Below, piece after piece: positions 1-6,986 of a stretch of DNA of 24,945 nucleotides. Below the pieces are notes generated by a model, which was not told the origin of the DNA, did no database searches, and saw only the letters and a program-made list of their open reading frames with translations. This stretch comes from an uncultured Brachyspira sp. (GTDB lineage: Bacteria; Spirochaetota; Brachyspiria; Brachyspirales; Brachyspiraceae), in assembly GCF_949287625.1 (NCBI RefSeq), contig NZ_CASEGO010000028.1, positions 1 through 24,945 on the forward strand, written 5' to 3'. Every line of letters starts with the position of its first letter. Positions within the stretch are counted from its first letter, which is position 1. The translations under genes were made by a program, and so were the position numbers.

Positions 1-5
1 TTCAT

Positions 6-67
6 AGGTATTCCTTTTGTTTATTTCTAGCAATTTAAATTATAAGGAATACCTTCTTTTTTTAAAC
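6..67 (+). terminator. Intrinsic terminator of an upstream gene outside the window
   Basis: An 11-bp perfect inverted repeat, AGGTATTCCTT at 6-16 and AAGGAATACCT at 44-54, is followed by a T-rich run at 55-64. The 27-nt loop is AT-rich. The T-run on the right places it as a + strand terminator, so a + strand gene probably ends just left of the window. Confidence 0.7.
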
Positions 68-104
68 TAAAAGTGTGCAATATCTATGGCTCTTAAACAC
101 TTTA

Positions 105-175
105 TTTTTTTAAAATATTATTGACATAATTACATATTATGTTATTATAATACAATAAAAAAAAGTTGATTATGT
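105..175 (+). repeat. First copy of a duplicated promoter module, followed by a 5-codon minicistron
   Basis: This block matches 431-497 closely. Both copies share the T-run, AAAATATTATTGACATAATT, an AT-rich spacer and ATAAAAAAAAGTTGA. Here TTGACA is at 121-126 and TATTAT at 143-148 (16-bp spacer), with TATAAT at 146-151 as an alternative -10. A minimal reading frame, ATG at 181 encoding MKNNL then TAG, follows at the place where the second copy leads into a real gene. It looks like a duplicated promoter whose gene is missing or lost; it may instead give a short leader transcript. Confidence 0.6.
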
Positions 176-179
176 AGTA

Positions 180-383
180 TATGAAAAATAATCTCTAGTT
201 AAATTCTCTCGAAAAGCGTTGAATATACTATAAATGATTGAAATGTATCAAAATTCTAATATTTGAAAATGTTGTTTTTTTTATTATTATATACCTAAAA
301 TCATGTATAATGTACTGTTTTTTTTAAAAAATATTTTTTTTGTAACGCTTATATTTATTTTAACATGATAAGTATGTTTTTTA
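180..383. other. AT-rich intergenic DNA, no gene seen
   Basis: No reading frame beyond the MKNNL minicistron and no recognised RNA is visible. The stretch holds long A and T runs. A distant 7-bp inverted pair, AAGCGTT (214-220) and AACGCTT (344-350), is probably chance at this base composition. Confidence 0.5.
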
Positions 384-428
384 AATTATAATTAATTTAA
401 AAACCGTATTTTTAAATTAATTATAATT
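384..428. repeat. Perfect 20-bp inverted repeat with a CCGTA loop
   Basis: The arms at 384-403 and 409-428 are exact reverse complements made only of A and T, separated by CCGTA (404-408). The right arm ends 18 bases before the -35 box of the five-gene operon promoter. No T-tract follows it in either direction, so it does not look like a standard terminator. Possible roles are an operator, an AT-rich cruciform or UP-element-like DNA, or an RNA hairpin in a transcript from the upstream promoter copy. Confidence 0.75.
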
Positions 429-446
429 ATTTTTTTTAAAATATTA

Positions 447-474
447 TTGACATAATTATATATCATGATATTAT
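447..474 (+). promoter_or_regulatory. Promoter of the five-gene operon (second copy of the duplicated module)
   Basis: TTGACA at 447-452 is followed 16 bases later by TATTAT at 469-474. The surrounding block 431-497 repeats the one at 105-175. Transcription from here would start near 481, just upstream of the ATG at 504, which excludes the upstream in-frame ATG at 465 because it lies inside the promoter. Confidence 0.6.
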
Positions 475-503
475 ATTATAATAAAAAAAAGTTGAGTATT
501 TTT

Positions 504-992
504 ATGCCTAAACCGATTTTTAATACAACACAATCCCAAAAAATTGAAACTAATGTAAGCACCTCAAAAAAGAATGGATTAAAAGTTGATGAGAAAGTAT
601 TGAGAGAGAAACTTAGAAAAAAGAGATCTGATAAGTATATGGAAGCTATAAAAGCTTTGGATGCTGGAGATGTAATGATGTCTCAAAAACAAAAAGAGGA
701 ATTGCTCAGTACAATAAAGGAAGAATTTGCTGATGTTTCTTCTATTTTTGTAGAATCTAATTTAATCGGTGTATTAGGTAAATGTTATTTAGGGGATACT
801 TATGATGTTCATACTTTAGATATTTCAGGTATCATGATAATAGAACATTATAAAAGCAATCAAAAATTACCTAATGGTTTTGAATCTGCAAGGTCTTTAT
901 GTCAGCATCCTCAATACGAATTTATAGAAGTTTATGAAAAGTTTATGATTGCTGTTATGAGTGATGGTTCAACAGCAGTAATATCAAAATAA
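504..992 (+). CDS. Unknown 162-aa protein, first gene of the AAA+ ATPase operon
   Basis: I do not recognise this protein. From the ATG at 504 (MPKPIFNTTQ) it has a polar Ser/Thr/Lys-rich N-terminus of about 25 residues, a strongly basic helical stretch (VLREKLRKKRSDKY), then a compact mixed domain with a cysteine pair further apart (Leu-Gly-Lys-Cys and Leu-Cys-Gln-His). There is no signal peptide or membrane segment, so it is probably cytoplasmic. An in-frame ATG at 465 was rejected because it lies inside the promoter; the Shine-Dalgarno is only GTTGAG at 491-496. It ends 22 bases before the next gene, which has a strong GGAGG site. Its position suggests an accessory or adaptor part of the operon; that is inference. 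Confidence 0.75.
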   Translation: MPKPIFNTTQSQKIETNVSTSKKNGLKVDEKVLREKLRKKRSDKYMEAIKALDAGDVMMSQKQKEELLSTIKEEFADVSSIFVESNLIGVLGKCYLGDTYDVHTLDISGIMIIEHYKSNQKLPNGFESARSLCQHPQYEFIEVYEKFMIAVMSDGSTAVISK

Positions 993-1014
993 TTATTATG
1001 GGAGGTGTTTATTC

Positions 1015-2712
1015 ATGTCTAATGATCGTTTAGTCTCAAGAGCTAATCTTTCCGCTATAGAAGCTAATTTGGCGGCTATATCTGAGAGGGTATATCATAT
1101 CTCTTCTATTGTTAATAATGTTGATGATAGAGTTATTCAGGTTGATGGAAAAGTTGATAATTTTTATTCTGAATTTATAAATTTAAGAGATGAGTTTGAA
1201 GAATTTGTAGGAGAGTCAAGAAGAATAGCTGCTTTGGCAGATGCTAAACAAAGCATAATGATATTGAAGCAGGAAATAGAAGAAAATTTCGGATATTATG
1301 ATGAGGTGAGAAGGCATACTGTTGGAATATTAAATGCTAATGATGTGGGTATTGTAAGAAAAGAAACTATGGCAAATGCTACTGAGGAACTTATGATGAA
1401 AGCTCCTAGGTATTGGCTTGCTCCTGCATTGATAGCTCTTTCTGCTTGGATATCCGATGATAGAGAATTGGCTGAAAAAGCTCTGAAAGAAGCAATTAGA
1501 AGAGATGATGAAAAAACAAGTTTGCTTTTCTGTTTGATTAGCAGAAGGGCAGGAAAATTCAATGGTGCTTTAACTTGGCTTGACAGATATTTTTCTATGC
1601 AGGATCCGTCAAAGATGGAGAGAAGAATAGTTGTTGTTTTAGATGCATTTGCGAGCGGTTTATTTGGTCCTGATGGTAAAGGTTTATGCTCTGAGAAAAT
1701 TGCTTTTTGGATAGATGAACTTTCAAGTAAAAGCGGATTTATAGAAAATCAAAGAGAACAATGGAGCAATGCTTTATATGATCAAATAGTTGATTTAGAT
1801 GATAAAGAATATCCTCTTTTGCAGGAGTATAGCGAAACTTGGCCTAAACTTAAAGAAGTAATTAATTGGGCATATACTCATGAGGATATATATGATTATT
1901 TTTATGATATCTTTAATGCCGAAGTAAAAAATGTAGCTATGATATCAGATAAAATAGATGAGATATTAGATAATTTAGTAAATAATTATGATAATGAAGA
2001 ATTACCTAAAAGAGCACTCTTAAGAAAAAATGAACTTATTGTAGAAGAAGAGGGAGATACAGAAACTGCAGAAGAAAGATTTGATTCTGAGTTTCAGGCT
2101 TATGAAGAATACAGTGATTTTTCAGAACATCTTACAAATATAGCATTGTTTCCTGAGGCTACAGGGGCTCTCGTAGCCACACAGAAACTTGCTGTGTCTT
2201 TATCTAAAGATTGGATTATAGATGCATATACAGATTTAACAGCTAAAAGCAGAGCAGAAGTGCCAACAAATATAGATATAAGAATAAAAGATTGGCATGG
2301 TGTTACTCAGGACGGATCAAATGAAGAAGAACTCGTTCAGTCTTTAACAGAACATATTAATAGAGAGAGAACATACGAACTTAGTAAGAAAAAATGGATT
2401 CCAGCTTCTATTACAGTAGGTGTTATAGCTGTTATAGCTGCATTTTTACTAAGCAATTTACATATAATAGCATCTGTTGTTGTACTAGGATTGGCAGGAT
2501 ATAAGATATATAAATTAAACAAGGATTATAAAGATAGTATAAATAAGATCAATAGAGAATATGATGAATATTTAGAAAAATCTCTTACGGTTTTAAGAGG
2601 TATTTTGGCTGAAGTTGTGGATTACAGAAGTTTTTATGCAGAGAAGGACAGTGATTATAATAGGGTTATAGATTTCTTGAATAGTATATCTTCTGCAACA
2701 TTAACAAATTAA
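1015..2712 (+). CDS. Membrane-anchored helical protein of the AAA+ operon (565 aa)
   Basis: A large, mostly alpha-helical protein without a domain I can name. Residues 1-70 look like coiled coil (repeated heptad-like SNLSAIEANLAAISERV spacing). Residues 70-320 hold Ala/Leu-rich paired helices with TPR-like character, including a conserved-looking block around residues 129-168 (PRYWLAPALIALSAWISDDR). Two adjacent hydrophobic segments at about 462-480 and 484-499 form a membrane hairpin close to the C-terminus, followed by a charged helix, so most of the chain should be cytoplasmic and tethered to the membrane. The start has GGAGGTG at 1001-1007, 7 bases upstream. It is probably the membrane scaffold for the AAA+ ATPase four genes downstream; the function is unknown. 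Confidence 0.8.
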   Translation: MSNDRLVSRANLSAIEANLAAISERVYHISSIVNNVDDRVIQVDGKVDNFYSEFINLRDEFEEFVGESRRIAALADAKQSIMILKQEIEENFGYYDEVRRHTVGILNANDVGIVRKETMANATEELMMKAPRYWLAPALIALSAWISDDRELAEKALKEAIRRDDEKTSLLFCLISRRAGKFNGALTWLDRYFSMQDPSKMERRIVVVLDAFASGLFGPDGKGLCSEKIAFWIDELSSKSGFIENQREQWSNALYDQIVDLDDKEYPLLQEYSETWPKLKEVINWAYTHEDIYDYFYDIFNAEVKNVAMISDKIDEILDNLVNNYDNEELPKRALLRKNELIVEEEGDTETAEERFDSEFQAYEEYSDFSEHLTNIALFPEATGALVATQKLAVSLSKDWIIDAYTDLTAKSRAEVPTNIDIRIKDWHGVTQDGSNEEELVQSLTEHINRERTYELSKKKWIPASITVGVIAVIAAFLLSNLHIIASVVVLGLAGYKIYKLNKDYKDSINKINREYDEYLEKSLTVLRGILAEVVDYRSFYAEKDSDYNRVIDFLNSISSATLTN

Positions 2713-2748
2713 AGTTTTTAAATGTGTAATTTATATTAAGGATTGTTT

Positions 2749-3135
2749 ATGATTATTTTAGATGATAATGAAAAAGTTGATGGTTTAGAACCTATTGATG
2801 ATAAAGATGAAAATCAAGAGGAGTCTGAAAATACTGATAACTATGATGATGTAAATGATGCTGAAAATTTAGAAGATGAAGAATATGATAATGATTCAGA
2901 TGATGAAGATGTGGAAGATAGCGAAGACGATGATGATGACTATGACGAAGATGATTCAGATGATGACTATGACGACGAAGAAGATGACGAGGAAGAAGAA
3001 AATTCTGTAAATGATCAGATTATAATACAGCCTAGGGCAAGTCTTCTTAATTCTTATAATGATATGTCTGAAAGTTTTCCTAAATGGGATTTGATGCCTC
3101 CTGCTGTACCTATAAAAAGAGTAAGAAGAAAATAA
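2749..3135 (+). CDS. Extremely acidic low-complexity protein (128 aa)
   Basis: The first two thirds are dominated by Asp and Glu, including long DDDD/EEEE runs between about residues 10 and 85; the C-terminus switches to a normal, then basic tail (AVPIKRVRRK). There is no membrane segment, and the acidic part is likely disordered. ATG at 2749 is chosen because AAGGA at 2738-2742 sits 6 bases upstream; a TTG at 2743 touches that site and is too close. It lies between the membrane protein and the small helical gene, 15 bases before the latter. Such proteins often act as polyanionic binding partners or substrates of ATPases. The basic tail could be a recognition tag for the AAA+ protein, but nothing in the sequence proves this. 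Confidence 0.75.
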   Translation: MIILDDNEKVDGLEPIDDKDENQEESENTDNYDDVNDAENLEDEEYDNDSDDEDVEDSEDDDDDYDEDDSDDDYDDEEDDEEEENSVNDQIIIQPRASLLNSYNDMSESFPKWDLMPPAVPIKRVRRK

Positions 3136-3150
3136 TTTAAGGAATATATT

Positions 3151-3609
3151 ATGATAAAAGCTCCAAAAACATATTTTGAATGGAATAAAATTTTAGATAC
3201 ATTAAAAAGTTCATCTCCTTCAGATACTGAAATACTTGAAGCAATAAATAATGGTGTTATAGAATCTGGAAATTATGAGAGATTATTCACAAAGCTGCAA
3301 GAAACTATAGAGTATAGAATGAAAAAAGCAGATGAAAAATTTGACTCTATTACAGGTAAAACAACAAATATTGATATTTTATCTCCTGCATTAAACAATT
3401 TAAAAAGAGAATATACTTTTCTTTTGAAGATAGTTAAAGCACAGTCTATATTGAATGTGTCTAAGGAGTATTCTGATAAATTTGTAGAGTTTATAAAAAG
3501 TTCAGCTGATACAGTACAGCAGAGTTTAGAAGATTCCGCTGCTTCAGATAGAACAGGATTTTTAAAGAAGATAATAAAGAGTACTAGAGTAAATGATTTA
3601 GGAGTATAA
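3151..3609 (+). CDS. Small helical protein of the AAA+ operon (152 aa)
   Basis: Not recognised. It is almost entirely alpha-helical and soluble: charged amphipathic helices around residues 38-62 (YERLFTKLQETIEYRMKKAD) and 78-120, with no cysteine and no signal sequence. AAGGA at 3139-3143 is 7 bases before the ATG. Its TAA is one base before the ATPase start codon, and the ATPase ribosome site (AGGAG, 3600-3604) lies in its last codons, so the two genes should be translationally coupled. This spacing makes it a likely partner or cofactor of the ATPase; that role is inference. Confidence 0.78.
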   Translation: MIKAPKTYFEWNKILDTLKSSSPSDTEILEAINNGVIESGNYERLFTKLQETIEYRMKKADEKFDSITGKTTNIDILSPALNNLKREYTFLLKIVKAQSILNVSKEYSDKFVEFIKSSADTVQQSLEDSAASDRTGFLKKIIKSTRVNDLGV

Positions 3610-3610
3610 T

Positions 3611-5167
3611 ATGAATTATAAAGAATGTAAAGAAAAATTAAAAAGATATTCCCTTGCTAGAATACCTTTTATTCCTTTTTATACAATAGAAAGACAAAGA
3701 GCATTAGATATTTTGAGAGAAACAGCTAAGGATCTTTCATTGCCTTTTTATGTTCATACATTATCAAAAGGTATGTATGATATAGTTACAGAAAAATCTG
3801 TTAATGATGATAAAACAGTTATAGGAGCTTTAGATTTTATAGCTGAACAAATAAATTTAAAGGCTAATTTAACTTTTATTTTTACAGATGTTTCAGAATT
3901 GGATGCAGATACAACTACTGCAAGATATATTTTTGATATAGTAAATTTAGCAGAAGAAAAAGGTGCTTCTATTATAGTTATTACTCAGGATACTGTATGG
4001 TCTAATTTACAGAGATTGGGTATGAGTTTAGATTTGGATTTGCCTTCAGAAGATGAGGTTTATGATATTATAGCAGAAAATATAGAACCTTATAAAAATA
4101 GCATAAAAGTTGATTGGGACGAAAATGATTATAGAGAAGCTGCTTTAACTCTTACAGGTATTACTAAAGTAGAAATACAGAATGTAATAGTTTCTTTGAT
4201 AGCAAGCAGACATATAAAGAAAGCTGATTTGCTTGAATTAAAATTTGCAAAAGATAAATTATTTTCAGATATAAACGGTCTTGAAAAAATAGAAGTATCA
4301 TCTGATATAGCAGATGTAGGAGGACTTGGAGGATTAAAGAATTGGCTTAATGATAAGAAGAAGCTTCAGGTATCAGAAAAGAGAGATGAATTAACAAAAA
4401 GAGGATTAAATCCGCCTAGAGGAATATTATTAGTAGGAGTACCTGGATGCGGAAAATCTCTTTCTGCTAAGGCGGTTGCTTCGTATTGGAATTTACCTCT
4501 TTATAGATTAGATTTTGCCACTGTTCAGGGACAGTATGTTGGTCAGAGTGAGCAGCAGCTTAAAGAAGCTTTTCAAACTGCTGAAAGAGTTTCCCCATGT
4601 GTTTTATGGATAGATGAAATAGAGAAGGGACTTTCAGGCGGCGGTTCTGATTCTTCAGGCGTTACAACTAGAATGATAGGTCAGTTTTTATTTTGGATGC
4701 AGGAATGCAAAAAGATGGTATTCGTTGTTGCAACTGCAAATGATGTATCCGAACTTCCTTCAGAGCTTTTAAGAAGAGGAAGATTTGATGAATTATTCTT
4801 TATAGATTTGCCTTCAGAAGAGGAGAGAAAAGATATTATTAATTTGTATTTAAAAAAATATTTGAATTCTTCTGTAGATGAAAATACATTAAAAGAACTT
4901 ATTGAAATAACTGACGGCTTTACCGGTGCAGATTTAGAATCATCAATTAGAGATGTAGCGTATAGGGTTATTGCAAATGATGATCTTAAGTTTACAAGTG
5001 AACTTATTATAAATGCACTTAAAAATGTTATTCCGCTTTCAAAGACTAGCCCTGAAAAAATAGAGTATATAAGAGATTGGGGAAGGGAAAGAGCCGTACC
5101 TGCTTCAAATATACCTATAGGCGGCAAAAACGATGATAATAAATTAGTAAGAAGGGTTTTGGTATAA
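3611..5167 (+). CDS. Ycf46-like AAA+ ATPase (518 aa)
   Basis: A classic AAA+ module occupies about residues 230-470: Walker A GVPGCGKS (276-283), Walker B VLWIDE (331-336), sensor-1 region ATAND (374-378) and arginine-finger region LLRRGRFDE (386-394). A DVGGLGGLKNWL lead-in comes at 235-246. The N-terminal ~220 residues form a separate domain starting with ARIPFIPFYTIERQRAL (16-32), resembling the degenerate N-terminal domain of Ycf46-type ATPases, and the tail RERAVPAS (492-499) also recalls that family. It is cytoplasmic and should use ATP hydrolysis to remodel or pull on protein partners, probably as a ring. As last gene of the operon, its likely clients are the four upstream products. 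The ATPase call is firm; the Ycf46 affiliation is from memory. Confidence 0.9.
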   Translation: MNYKECKEKLKRYSLARIPFIPFYTIERQRALDILRETAKDLSLPFYVHTLSKGMYDIVTEKSVNDDKTVIGALDFIAEQINLKANLTFIFTDVSELDADTTTARYIFDIVNLAEEKGASIIVITQDTVWSNLQRLGMSLDLDLPSEDEVYDIIAENIEPYKNSIKVDWDENDYREAALTLTGITKVEIQNVIVSLIASRHIKKADLLELKFAKDKLFSDINGLEKIEVSSDIADVGGLGGLKNWLNDKKKLQVSEKRDELTKRGLNPPRGILLVGVPGCGKSLSAKAVASYWNLPLYRLDFATVQGQYVGQSEQQLKEAFQTAERVSPCVLWIDEIEKGLSGGGSDSSGVTTRMIGQFLFWMQECKKMVFVVATANDVSELPSELLRRGRFDELFFIDLPSEEERKDIINLYLKKYLNSSVDENTLKELIEITDGFTGADLESSIRDVAYRVIANDDLKFTSELIINALKNVIPLSKTSPEKIEYIRDWGRERAVPASNIPIGGKNDDNKLVRRVLV

Positions 5168-5178
5168 TATATTGTATA

Positions 5179-5219
5179 TAAATAATGGGCTTGGTTATGT
5201 AAATCAGGCTCATTATTTA
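5179..5219. terminator. Stem-loop between convergent units, possible bidirectional terminator
   Basis: The arm at 5179-5193 (TAAATAATGGGCTTG) pairs with 5205-5219 through 15 positions including two G-T wobbles, with an 11-nt loop. It follows the ATPase stop by 11 bases and includes the nitrilase stop codon on the other strand. No strong T-run abuts it, so termination strength is uncertain. Confidence 0.45.
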
Positions 5220-6013
5220 AATTGTATAATGCCTTTTTATTTCTTCTATAAAATCAGAGCATATTATATTTTGTCTATTGTTTTTTATTTCTATTTCAGC
5301 GGTTATTATTTTGTTATTTTGATTATTATCAATATCTGTAAATAATTTTCCTGTTTCATCGCATATAAAACTTTTGCCTATGAAAGATGCTTCCATAATT
5401 GGATTTTTTTCTATACCTATGCGATTGCATAATACTAGAGAGTTAAATTTTCTATAGCTCTTATTCTAGCTATTTCAAAAGTGGTATTTGAACCGAAATT
5501 AGCAAGTACGCATATTAAATTACTTCCATTCAATATTTGTTTTCTTGATATTTCATTGAAGCATAAATCAAAGCATATTTGTACTGATATATTAATACCG
5601 TTTATATTGAAAACTAAATTCGCGTTATTTATTTCTCCAATATCAAAAAATTTCTTTTCAAAATCAGATAAATGTATTTTTCTATATATGCCTTTTATAT
5701 TTCCTTTTTCTATTATTGCAGCAGAATTATAAATTTTATCTTCAAACTTTTCAGCAAATCCCGCAATTATAGAAGTATCATATTTTTTTGACATTTCAGA
5801 TAGGCTATTTATGAATATGCCGTCTTTTATATTTTCAGATATATTTTTTAATTCATCTCTGTTTTCAAATAAATAACCATTAGAAGATAGTTCAGGAAGT
5901 ACTATTAAATCAGATTTTTCTTTATCACTTATATTTTTTAACTGATTATTTATTATATCTAAATTTTTATACTTATCTTTTTGTATATCGAATTCAAAGG
6001 TACTAATCTTCAT
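5217..6013 (-). pseudogene. Nitrilase-family (carbon-nitrogen) hydrolase, split by a -1 frameshift
   Basis: The first 192 codons, from ATG at 6013, give a nitrilase-superfamily core with the Glu-Lys-Cys triad: E41 in VLPELSSNGY, K112 in YRKIHL, and C147 in QICFDL. The frame then meets TAG at 5435-5437. Shifting by -1 restores SLVLCNRIGIEKNPIM and continues to TAA at 5217-5219, for a full length near 265 residues, normal for the family. Either one base is missing or ribosomes slip; A AAT TTA (positions 5450-5444) is a slippery-type heptamer exactly placed to give the right frame. Members hydrolyse or condense C-N bonds in amides or nitriles; the substrate here is unknown. It overlaps the LRR gene start side by 11 bases and closes the cls operon. 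Confidence 0.8.
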
Positions 6014-6956
6014 TATAGTCCTTGTATCCTTTTTCTTCTAGTAACTTCTTTGTTCTCTTATCCCAATTTTTATCATCACTTATAACGGATACATATTTTA
6101 ATCTAGGAGCTGTTTCCTTTGAAAGCATATCTATATTAAAGCATTTTATATTTTCTAATATTAAAATTCTTATTCTAGGATGATTTAATATAGCATCCAT
6201 ATTTTCAAGATTTCTAAGATTAGTTAAAATAACCTTTTTTAAATCTTCTAAATTACTTAAATCAGGAATTTCTTTTAATGTAGGTATATTATTCAATTCC
6301 AATGTTTTAAGTGTTTTCATTTCTGATATAAAATTAAATGATCTTATATTCTTTCCTTTTTCAATATAGAGTTCTTCTAGTTCTGGAAGTTTTTTAGGCA
6401 TTTCTTCCTCATGAGAAACTCCTGTAAGAACGGCTATTTTTTTAAGATTAGGATTCTTATCAAAAGACTCCATTCTGAATGTTCCAGCACCTATTTCTCT
6501 TATTGTACTTTTCATAGATAAATAAACATCTTGTCTTAATGTAAGTCCATTTTCTATATAAATACTTTCTAAATTTTCTATATTATCAAGAGGCTTTAAT
6601 TCCATATCTTTAGGCAAATCACCGTATAGATGCAAACTTCTCAAATTGATAAGTTTAGCAAATATAGAAATATTTTTTAAAGGATATTTTAACGATGCAT
6701 GATATATAAGATTTCTCATTTCAGGCAAAGCTGTAAGCAGATCATTACCGCTTATATAATTTTTATTACTTTCATCCTTTTCTGACGATAAGTTAATAAA
6801 GAAATCTTCTCTAGTTTTTAGAAGTTCATTTAGAGCGGATATATTATCCTTTTTTATACCTATATCATCTACAAAAAGAATATGTCTCTCTTTTGAAAGT
6901 CCCAATTCGAAAAGGGCTTGATTATCTAATTCTGATATTTTTATTTTCTTCATCAT
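6003..6956 (-). CDS. Leucine-rich-repeat protein (317 aa)
   Basis: From about residue 97 to 285 the chain shows irregular leucine-rich repeats (INLRSLHLYGDL, LPELEELYIEKG, MKTLKTLELNNI, LEDLKKVILTNL, HPRIRILILENI) with roughly 22-25 residue spacing, giving a likely solenoid binding surface. The N-terminal ~80 residues are charged and non-repetitive. There is no signal peptide or membrane segment, so the protein is probably cytoplasmic. The start ATG at 6956 lies 30 bases after the cls stop and has no clear Shine-Dalgarno; a second ATG follows directly. The stop overlaps the nitrilase start by 11 bases, indicating one transcript. The partner is unknown; LRR proteins are numerous in low-GC spirochaetes, which is general knowledge rather than something visible here. 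Confidence 0.75.
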   Translation of the reverse strand: MMKKIKISELDNQALFELGLSKERHILFVDDIGIKKDNISALNELLKTREDFFINLSSEKDESNKNYISGNDLLTALPEMRNLIYHASLKYPLKNISIFAKLINLRSLHLYGDLPKDMELKPLDNIENLESIYIENGLTLRQDVYLSMKSTIREIGAGTFRMESFDKNPNLKKIAVLTGVSHEEEMPKKLPELEELYIEKGKNIRSFNFISEMKTLKTLELNNIPTLKEIPDLSNLEDLKKVILTNLRNLENMDAILNHPRIRILILENIKCFNIDMLSKETAPRLKYVSVISDDKNWDKRTKKLLEEKGYKDYNED

Positions 6957-6986
6957 AATTATTTACCATATAAAAAATATGCCATA

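Noticed and set aside
465..503. Upstream in-frame ATG giving a 13-residue N-terminal extension of the first operon gene
   Set aside because: It lies within the -35 to -10 region of the operon promoter; the ATG at 504 is downstream of the expected transcription start.
2743..2748. TTG start for the acidic protein
   Set aside because: It touches the AAGGA ribosome site; ATG at 2749 has normal spacing.
4681..5127. A 148-codon open frame on the - strand inside the ATPase gene
   Set aside because: It is a shadow of the ATPase coding sequence, with no ribosome site and serine/phenylalanine-rich composition typical of antisense frames.
504..5167. Phage-defence or toxin-antitoxin island
   Set aside because: No nuclease, toxin, protease or methylase is present in the operon; the ATPase alone is not enough to assign defence.
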